Below, in pieces: positions 52,124 to 61,389 of a DNA stretch of 64,000 bases. Every line of letters starts with the position of its first letter. Position 1 is the first letter of the stretch. Location of the stretch: positions 115,840-179,839 of the forward strand of contig JADJFE010000004.1 in assembly GCA_016708725.1 (NCBI GenBank), in the 5' to 3' direction. Both the position numbers and the translations under genes were made by a program. The notes below the pieces were generated by a model that made no database searches, was not told the DNA's origin, and worked only from the letters and a program-made list of their open reading frames with translations. The DNA is from Candidatus Aalborgicola bjergmarkensis. Its GTDB lineage: Bacteria > Pseudomonadota > Gammaproteobacteria > Burkholderiales > Burkholderiaceae_C.

Positions 52124-52230
52124 AACGCGAGCAAACGGGGATTAATGCGAGCACAGTTGAGCTAATGTGAGGCACGAGCCCACTTTCATTTGCAGTTAAT
52201 TTGAGCAGGAAAAGCCGCTGATTGCGAGCA
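52060..52230 (+). repeat. Imperfect direct repeats, possible insertion-sequence end remnants
   Basis: TTTCATTTGTAATTAATGTG (about 52086) and TTTCATTTGCAGTTAATTTG (about 52186) are near matches 100 bp apart, with several GCGAGCA/GAGCAC motifs between and after. This looks like the terminal region of a decayed insertion sequence, but no transposase is present. Confidence 0.3.
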
Positions 52231-55200
52231 TGACGGTTTTCAAACGCGAGCCGCTACAGTTAGGCATCGTTCGCGATTGGGCCGCGAATGTTCGTAGGAT
52301 GTTCGACACTGATAATAAGTTCGGGAGCGAGAGTGCAGAATATTTCAACCCAAACCCTTCACCTCTTTTCGGGGATGGCTGTATTGCTCGAAGAGTTGTA
52401 GTTCTGAAGCACGTCGAAATCAACCTTCCTGCGAGTTCGCCCAGCGTGCTGTCTTGAATCAATCCATTGGGGTATGTCGCATGTCAGTACGGTTGGCGTC
52501 CCGCGCTGTTTTAAAACCTGCGTAATCGCGGGTTCCGGGTATAGATCGCAGCACTCCGACGATGTATTCGCTTCCGTAGAGCATGTAGCGCCCCACAGGA
52601 ATCTAGTAAAAGGCGCTTGCCCTCGAAGAATACTCTGCGCCTCTCGTGTTCTGTATCCATTGAGGAAACGGCGCGATCAAGTACTTCTCGTGTGACCTCT
52701 GGATATTTTCCATCGGCAAAGTTCTCGTAAACTGTTTCGATGGCTTTGGAGGAATTTAGCGGCACAAGGCCATCTCCTCAGGTATGAATCACGAAGCGGC
52801 CTTCCTCCGTGGTAGGCACGAAGTGAGTATGCATCGTCAGGCGTTCAAGAAGTTCCTCAGAGATCAAAATTTGCGCGCAGTCTTCTGACAGCGATCCTGT
52901 GCCCAAGAAAGATCGTCGGAAGGTAGAAAGTCCGGCTTGCCTTCCCCAACTTGCGAACTGAGGTCGCGTTACAAATTCCGGCGCGAGATCTTCTAGGGCC
53001 TTCGCCCATGCTGGGCTCTTCCCAGAGCAGAGTGTGCGTGGGCATGTTTTCGCGACGCTTAACGTCTGACCATCGGCCCAAGCGGCTCGCGCAGGTCTGT
53101 GGAATGAGAGGTTGGACGATTAGCTACTCGGTTGTCGGCAGCGATCCTGTGAAATGAGGATACGCAGCTAAGTCGATATTTCCAACAACGGCAACTCTTT
53201 CAGCAACCTCGCGGGTCTATCCTAGCTCGCCCTCGCTAACAGGTCTGATTGTTTCCTCCGATTCCGACAAGAATCCGATTCAGTCGCTCAACATCGAACT
53301 CAGCGATATGTGGGCTTATGAATCGAGCGAAGTGGGAGTCTGCAGAGCCGAACGCAAGACTGCCGCAATATATCTTTGTGCCCAGCCCATACATCTGCTG
53401 TACTTGCCTCAGTCTCAGCACCTTTTCGCAATCAGCTTTTTCGCAATTTCGCCGCTGAATCCCCGAAGTTGCACATAGGTAGAGACGATACTGTGGCGAT
53501 ATGATCGGAAAAGCTTGGGCTTGCGAATGACGACGGTGCGAGTAGATTTCCACATGCGTTGGGCAAAGGCCACCGGCACACGTGCGGCGTCGGTAAGCGC
53601 ACCAAAGAGTTGGGCAATCAGAAAGAAATTCAATGAGTGCCGTCAATGAAGCTCCGTAAGGAGCCCCCCGCTGAAGTAGACGGTATTTTGAACGTTGAAC
53701 CGTCGTAACTCCCAGTGGGGGTGACGTATCATACAGCAAATAGCGCCCGCGTATTTACGCTGCGATTAGCGTTTATGTCTGCCTGATTGACACGAAAACA
53801 AACTTCCATAGCGCTTTGAGCAATCCCCTTCTCTCGACCGACGCATGAAGGCTGCCAAAATACTTTGCATTCAACTATTGCTTTAGCGCTCTTTCTGATC
53901 AGAGAAATTCTCTCGCCGCAATGTCGGAAACGAACCTCCAACAATTTTTCGAGAAGATTGGGGTTTAAGCAAGACCGTTTCAGGGCGTTTGAATCAACGA
54001 GCGGTAGTCTGCTTGGGGCAAACAAAAATGACACTCCGCTCAATACTGGTTGCCGAGAGACGACGAAGTTTTTGCAGATTGACTAGGTGTTGGTAATCGG
54101 CAGCTTCCAGTAAGTGAGTTCGACTATTTATCTCTAGTAGAAAAGAATTCAATTCGGGCCGGCTGGATTCGCTACTTGCTTTACTTCAATTGCGTCAAGG
54201 ATAGAAATTGCCGTTGCATCTTGATAAAGATCGCGCAATGCCTGCAACTTATAAACAAAGTCGGGAAACCATCACAGACCACAGCATGACAACCGCTGAT
54301 CTGTGCTTCCGTTGAGAAATGAGCCAAGTACTCTTGAAGTAATCTTTGGGTCGCTGGTCGCCAATTTGCTCGGCGGCAAGACTCTAGAGAACTCTCGCAT
54401 GTGATGTGCTCGTGTTGGTGTCAACGTAGAGGTGAGGGGCGACGAAAATAGTGGCATTTTTTGGCGTTCCTGACCGCCATGTTATGTCATTTTTGCGCAC
54501 CACTGTTTGGTTGATTATTTGATGGTTGATCTTTCGTTTCGATTCCATCTGTTTAGCTGACAAGATTCTTTTTAGTCTAGTTCTTGCAGCTAAGAATTTG
54601 TATTCATTTTCAAAGATATAACCAAATCTAAAGGATGAATTATCAGACTCTCTCTGTATGCATTGGCATCTTGGTCAGTCAATGATTCGACGAAGACCAG
54701 CAAAGAGGTTGCGGTCATAGACGGTCAATAAATTTATTGGACGCTGACATTGCCAACGTATGTTTTGTTTCCATTCAATTGATTTTGAATGTAATAGAGT
54801 TCCTTGATTTTTGCCACAGGGCAATTGTCCCAACCTCTTGCACTTCTTAATGCTAACTAGCCGCCACTCATTTTTCGCGTCACTCCACCGTGGCATTTGA
54901 CAAAAGGAAGAACGAGCCTTTAGATTTTCAAAGTTGTGTTCGGACAGTCCCCTGAACAATGACACTTAACGGTCAGCTGAGCGCTTATCCTGGTATTCCC
55001 TGGTAAGAGGACTTACTGTGCAACAAACTGGGACAGGCGGGTTCGATCAAATAGCGCAAAGCGGCGCTTTGCCGCTTACAGTTCAGCATTTGAATTGCAT
55101 GTGCTGTATGCAATTGCAGTATTTTGTGACGTCCGCCAAACCTGTCTCCTATATTCCCTAGTCGCCCCGTTTGCAGGATCAGCTTGGAGGTTCTACGATA

Positions 55201-55540
55201 CAAACACTATAACCTGCGTAACAAAATGGGTATGCCTGGATGGGGTGAGATTTTTTTGTTCGTTGACAAGGACGCAAACGCCCAGATGTGCATTCACCAA
55301 CGCACGGAGCGCCGATGGAACTCTGGATTTAACAGCTGCCCCCGCACATTCCAGCTGTTGCTTCAGCTTATTTACTCAATGCAGCGCGCTGGCGACGGTT
55401 GAACCCATCGCCAGGTTTCTTGAGAGAGCCATGCTGGCACAGTCGGCCGAATTTATGCCATTTTGTGCTGTAGCGCTCACAGGGCGTGCGTTGCAGCTTC
55501 TGAATTCCTAGTTAGCTGCTACGCAGCGACGTGATGCCTC
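52231..55540 (+). other. 3.3 kb without a credible intact gene
   Basis: Only short ORFs are present. On the minus strand, fragments at 52511-52765 (SSKAIETVYENFADGKYPEV) and, in other frames, at about 52780-53081 and 53415-53633 have protein-like composition and follow one another, suggesting one or two decayed minus-strand genes I cannot name. AT content is higher than in the main genome part. A small hairpin, AAGCGGCGCTTTGCCGCTT, lies at about 55058. Confidence 0.5.
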
Positions 55541-58145
55541 TCATATCAATGCGGATGGTCGTCCGCTGACGCACCATTTGCAGAGTGAGTGGATTGCCTC
55601 CCACGACGCCGCTTTACCTGGAACGTGATAACAACGACCCGGTACGGTTGCCAGTGCCAGCAGCCGGCGGGTGATCACGGCCACGACCGGAGCGTTCAGA
55701 CCCGCGTGCACCGGCGGATTTTCGTTCAGGCCAGTGAAGCGGTGTCCCATGCGCCCTGGAGCAAATGTACCGGGCCAGATCCCGGATTTTGGTCGCGCTG
55801 ACCGAAAGTGGGGGCGGCTATAACTGGCTGGCAACTGCCGCTTGTACCAGATCACGCCCTGGTCCAATGATCCGCGAGCGACCCCAGCGGCGAATGGTGG
55901 CCGCAGGACAGCCGCAGTGGTACGCTGTGGAGTCTGGACGCCAAACGCCTGGGGTGATGCCCTGTTCGGGGTACCAGGTAACACACGCTCAGGGAGCACT
56001 CCGCACCCACATCCGTGGCGGCCTGAGCGTGGAAGTCACCTTCGTGTGGGGACAAGAGAGCGCCACCGTCGGTGCGCATTGCTCATAATAACGCCACCAG
56101 CGAGCGCACAAAACGCTTGCGCCTGCTGGGACCGGCTGAGTGGGATCGCGGAGGCGCAGCGGTCCGAGCGCAACACCTGCTTGACGAGCATGCAGCACAT
56201 TTCCGGCAAAAGGCCGCAGCACGAGCTTTATGTACCAGCCCGCGCAAGACGGTGGTTTTGGCGGTAGCACGGCGTTCCTGAGTCTGGGGCAAGCGCTGTC
56301 TGACGTAGATGGCAACGGACTGGACCCCTGACCGCCGGGAGTTCTTCAACACCCTGGGGCAACCAGTGGTGCCTCGCCATCTGGGCGAACGCATCGGAGA
56401 AGGGCTGACCCCTGTGCCGCCATCGCCATCGCCTTTCAGATGGATACTGGCGCACACGCCGAATACGTCTTCAGCATCGGGCATGCTCCCACATTGATAG
56501 CTTCATCCGCAATGTTGACAGGCTCTTCAGGCCAAAACGCCTTAAAGCGTGAGGCCGATGTCACGTCCTATTGGAACACCTTGCTGGGCAACTGCACGGT
56601 GAGACCCCTGGACCCTGGTTGAACGTGCTGGTGAACCGCTGGTTCCTGTACCAGGCCATTTCTTGCCGGACGTGGGCCAAGGCCGGTTTTACTAGGCTGG
56701 TGGCGCCACCGGCTTTCGCGACCAATTGCAAGATGCCATGGCGTTGGCCTGGAGCGCACCAGCCATGCTGCGTGCGCAGATCGTGACCCGTGCCGCGCGC
56801 CAGTTCCCCGAAGGCGACGTGCAGCACTGGTGGCATGCTCCCAGCGGAGCGGGGGTGCGCACCCGCTTCAGCGACGACTTGCTGTGGCTGCCGCACGCGC
56901 TGACGCACTACCTGCGCGCCACGGGCGACGCCGCCGTACTGGAGCTGTCCCTGCCGTTTTCGAAGGCCCGGCTATTGCGCAGGAAGCCGAAGACGCCTTA
57001 CTTCACACCCGGCATCAGCACCGAGCAAGCCAGCCCGTGGGAACATGCTGCGCGCACCATCGACGCCAGCTTGCGCGTCGGTGCGCATGGTTTACCGCTG
57101 ATGGGTAGCGGCGACTGAACGACGGCATGAACACCGTCGGGCGCGAAGGCCGAGGCGAATCCGTCTCCTTGGGCTGGTTCTGTGCCACATCGTGGCAAAC
57201 ATGGCTCCGCTGGCACGTCAGCGTGGTGAAGTGGAACGTGCGCTGCGTTGGGAGGCTGCGGGCTGCGCTTTGCAAGGCCGCACTGCTGAGCAGCGGCTGG
57301 GATGGTCCGTGGTTTTGCCGTGCCTATTTTGACGATGGCGAGAAACTTGGTGCCAGCGCCAATGCCGAGTGTCGCATTGACCTGATTGCCCAGGCCTGGT
57401 CGCAGCTGTCGGGCGTTGCCTCCGCTCCGATGCAATGGCGCGATGGACGCCGCCGACGCGCAACCTCGCGGACACCCAGACGGGGCTGGTCAAGCTTTTG
57501 ACCCCGCTGCAACACAGCCAGCCCAGTCCCGGTTGCATCCAGGCCTCATCTCCCCGGCGCGTGAGACCTGGCGGGCAATATGCCCATGCGGGCGTCTGGG
57601 CACCCCGACGGCCCAGGCACGTCTGGGCACAACAGCGGAGCACCCATGAGCGCCAGTGGCGAGCCGCGCCGCGATCCGGCCTACCGCTATTTCACCTACC
57701 TGAGCCCGCAGCGGCACCGCAGGTCAATGCCGAGTATGGAACAACCTACGCGCTGGAGCCCTGCGTCATGGCGGCTGATGTCTATGGCGCAGAGCCTTAC
57801 CGGGCAAGGCGCATGGAGCTGGTACACCTGGTGCAGCGGTCATGGATGCAGCGCGCCGTCATTTTCGAGTCCATTTTTCGTGAGCAACAAGCCACGACGC
57901 TGTGCCTGACGTAGCCTCGCCTGCCATCGCACTGGAACGAAGCCCAACTGACGCTGTGCCGCGATGGCAACAGCCTGCACTTCCATCCCTTGCGCAACCC
58001 GAGCGGATGATGCGCCAGAGGCTGCATGGCTACGGCACGGCGCGCGTGCTCAACCCAGGGGGAATCGCTGACTGGCGCGAACTGTTCGACGGAACACGCT
58101 TTCTGGTGCCGCTGAAAAACACACCAGTGTTTCGGCGTGACGGCT
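55541..58145 (+). pseudogene. Degenerate copy B of the glucan synthase 3' part
   Basis: Homologous to 47617-50216: it begins abruptly at CATATCAATGCGGATGGTCG and runs through the GH94 module (for example GDVQHWWHAP at about 56815 and FTADGYR-type sequence at 57090) to the end of the gene. Dozens of single-base insertions and deletions, plus substitutions, put it in all three frames, so no product longer than about 160 residues is possible. It has no start region or promoter. The REP-like insert is conserved at 56496-56541. Confidence 0.88.
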
Positions 58146-58187
58146 CAAAATCCGGACACACCGAGCCAAAGCCGCTCCCTGATACTA

Positions 58188-58239
58188 TTGAAGCTGCTCC
58201 TCGCGACAGGCTTCACGGCTTTACAGCCCGATTTGTCGC
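58188..58239 (+). repeat. REP-like palindromic element after copy B
   Basis: TTGAAGCTGCTCCTCGCGAC, then GGCTTTACAGCCCGATTTG. Corresponds in position to the element at 50258 after copy A, with extra bases in the loop. Confidence 0.45.
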
Positions 58240-58387
58240 GAAAAATGACCTGACAACGGCCTGTCTTGATGCCTCATGGCAGATCGGCATCGCCTTTGAC
58301 CCGTTTTTAAGGGCAAAATTCAAGGCAAATCTGGCTGTATGCCTGCGTTAGGAGCGGGAGTAGCTATGTTTTAGACAGCGCCGCACG

Positions 58388-59200
58388 TCCCATCTACGCG
58401 GCGTCCAGACAACAGAGGCAGTAAAGTGATTAAACTGGCGCTCACACTGCTGGAGTTGATTGATCGCATCGCGGCTCTGATACCTCCACCGCGCACCCAC
58501 CGGCATCGCTATTTCGGCTTGCTGGCACCGAACTCACCTCTGCGCTGTGCAGTGACAGCAACTGGCCGCACCAGTGCAGACCGGGCAACCTCGGCTGGCG
58601 AGAGGACGCAACTGAAGAGCCGTCGCCAGCTGAAGTTGAGCCGCAAGGCACGGTGCTCCAATCCGCGAGCCAGTGCTGTGCCACCCTAGCGCTCACCGGC
58701 ACATTATCTGTGGGCGGTTTTGATCGCGCGCATCTACGAAGTTTTCCCGCTGCTGTGTCCGATATGTGGTGGTCGAAATGCGCCTGATCGCCTTCATCAC
58801 CAACACGGCAGAGGCACGCAAAATCATGGAACACATCGGCGTGGACCCTCAAACCTCCACGCATCACACGCCGCGCGGGCACCATCACCAGGGATATTTG
58901 TGATGCGTCGACGGATGAGGTACCGATGCACCGGCCCGACTGGGACCAAACAGCGCAGCCAGAACCGGACGATCGTGAAACATCAGCGCATCCATTAGAG
59001 AGCAAAACCAGTGAGTCAGACCCGCTGTCGGGTAGAGTCGTACCGAGACACACCAAGACAACCCAAACGGCACACGAGCGAAAAAACAGGCCGTTTCGAT
59101 TGCCAAACCGAGGATCGCAATGCGCAAAATGGGGAATTTTGAGGACGGGTCAGGATGCGATACTTGGAGTCGTGCGGTATGACTTCCTATCCTCTGATGC
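58388..59200 (+). mobile_element. IS91-like transposase remnant (3' part), copy B
   Basis: At 58426 the reading ALTLLELIDRIAALIPPPRT followed by HRHRYFGLLAPNSPLRCAVT, then at about 58725 ARIYEVFPLLCPICGG, and in another frame the MRLIAFITNTAEARKIMEHI tail, match the C-terminal 200 or so residues of IS91-family transposases, with several frameshifts. It retains about 330 bp absent from copy A. Similarity to copy A extends to about 59190 (GGGTCAGGATGCGATACTTG) and then fades. Confidence 0.75.
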
Positions 59201-59214
59201 GTGAACAGAATGTT

Positions 59215-61199
59215 GAACCGAACCAATGGACATTGACCTTTGCTGCCGTTTGCTTGACAACACGCTATTCAGTCGGCCGTTTTGTATTGGAATTCCCCAC
59301 TGAATTAGATGGGAGAAACCGGTCGCTTGCGATTAGCCGCAAAAAAGGGCTGAAAAACGAATTTCCTAAGCTAACGGATCAACATTGAACCACAGTCAGC
59401 TTCCAAACGGGGCCGGAGCAGCATCCTTCAGCTTCGATGGACCCAGGTAGAGTTTATTTTGGAGCGCCTAGGTTCCTGAGCAAGGACAGTTGCAGGCTCA
59501 GCTGCTCTAGGTATTTGTTGTTTTAGAGGAAACATGCTTATAGTAATTAATGATTACACCCGCTGGGAAAAGCTTAGTTTTGACATAAGTCATTACTTGA
59601 CAACGTTCCTCAAAAGCATTAATGCACAAAAGGAGTGTCGGGCATTAGTTTGAAAATTAACTGATACTTTTATTTGGCGATTGGACCCCAGCTGATCTTG
59701 ATTTGAGTAAGGTTTTTAAGTAATTGGTCTTCACGTTACTTGGTTTCCAACGTATTCGAACCCCAAAGCTTTGCTTTGACATTCACATCACGGGTTTTTG
59801 GTAGAGTAAGAAATATCCAATAAAATTCTAAACAACTAGATAATATAAACGTTAGCAGGAAATATCGTAGGCCGGCACTCATCAGCCCCAAATATTGACG
59901 TCTCACAAAGCTACTTTTCCTAATCCAGTGTATAAAACTTTAGATGCTGGTCGTGAGAAACCTTCTCCTGTGTTAAATTTATTGCACGAGAAGAATAAGG
60001 AATATTAAAAATTTATTGACGGATGATGTGCAGCTGAAAGTTAACCTTAATTGGAAAGTGGGGACAATAATGGAACCATTATCAGCATTCATTATCGCTG
60101 GCGTAACGCTTGCCGTCGCTCCAGCAACTATGCGACAGGAAATGGATTTATGCTAAGCCGGTTTCAAAACCAAAATTGTGTTGATAATGGAACTGAGTGC
60201 ATTTTGCCAACTATTTCAGGTGATATTGCACATCCAAACACGCTTGGAAGAACTAAGTCCGACAAACTCTCAATACTGGTATTGCGGTAAATTCTCGGGA
60301 GCTTTAAAACGGAAGTCTCCGCTTATGTTCGATATAAAGACGGATGGAATGGCTTGCAGATCCTTGCGCCGACATCCTTAGTGATAGACGTGGCAAATTC
60401 GTTTGTTGAGCTAATTCCAGCTAGGTCCCTTCTCCAGGCCACCGCCTTGTCAGCTAATGGCGAGATTGGAACTTGACTGGGTTCTTTCTGATGGGGTACA
60501 CTGAAGTCAGTTTCGAGTTGGATGGCAATGTAAGTTTCTTTCACGAACACGTGCCGGAAAGGAAGATTTTCAAGATAACATTTAGTTTAGATAGTCTGCA
60601 GTAGGATTGGTTCTGGAGTATGATCGGGCCATTGGATATAGTGAAACTTGCGGCGTAATTACTTGTCAAAATGAATTGCCGTAAGTTTTCGAATCCATTG
60701 CGGGTGACGCGCAATACCGCAAGAAATTTCTGCGCAGAGTCCCGAGGATATCCGTGCCGCATGGGAAAAGAAGCGCGTCAGAGCGCCCCTCTTTTACCGG
60801 CACAATAAGATGCCGAAATTTCCCATGGCAGGGTATGGATCCTACTTACTACGACAATGTGACCGGCAACATTAAACTGACTCTTTTTTGACGATGCCTC
60901 TAGCCAGGGGGCTTCTTGTCATCGCATGGGATACATCACGCGTGAAAAATTAGGAAATAGAAGAAGCCCGCGTTTCGTTAGTCAATCAAAACTCCGCCGT
61001 CGACTGGACCCCGAAAAGCCATCGGTTTACAACGCTTTATGCTTCGAAGTCCGAAGCGTGTTCTCAAAAACACTTCCTGCCAGGAGAGCGGCGGGGAGAT
61101 AGGATACCGCGTAAAGCCGATGATATTCTCACGCAGACATTGCCAGCTGGTATCGGAGAAGGGAAAATCGGAAAAAGCGTGAGAGACAGCTATTCATGC
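59215..61199 (+). other. 2 kb AT-rich stretch without a gene
   Basis: No ORF above about 80 codons has credible composition, and nothing recognisable was seen on either strand. Base composition is distinctly AT-richer than the surrounding copies B and C. Confidence 0.55.
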
Positions 61200-61389
61200 T
61201 CGCAATGGCATCGCCTTGAGGTTTTCGGGTGCGGAAGCTCGCTCAGTGCCGATCGCGTTGCGGCCTTGCGTAGCCAACGCCGCGAACGCACAGGCATCGC
61301 TATTTTGCGTGCTGGCACCGATACTGGCTGCCCAGGGCTGCGGTGACGGCGCTGGTAACAACCGGCCAAGCAAGTCGTCGTGCAGACCG

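Noticed and set aside
52196..52462. Small ORFs on both strands over 52196-52462
   Set aside because: Neither has a convincing start or a composition distinguishable from non-coding DNA; both lie next to a probable insertion-sequence remnant.
53729..54043. 104-codon minus-strand ORF
   Set aside because: No recognisable motif, no ribosome-binding site, and it lies in a region of decayed sequence; not reliable enough to call.
55095..55511. 138-codon plus-strand ORF just before copy B
   Set aside because: Cys/Phe-rich translation without domain features or start signal; probably chance.
50950..55540. Integron cassette array (several small plus-strand ORFs with odd composition)
   Set aside because: I could not find repeated attC-like sites with paired core sequences, nor an integrase gene.
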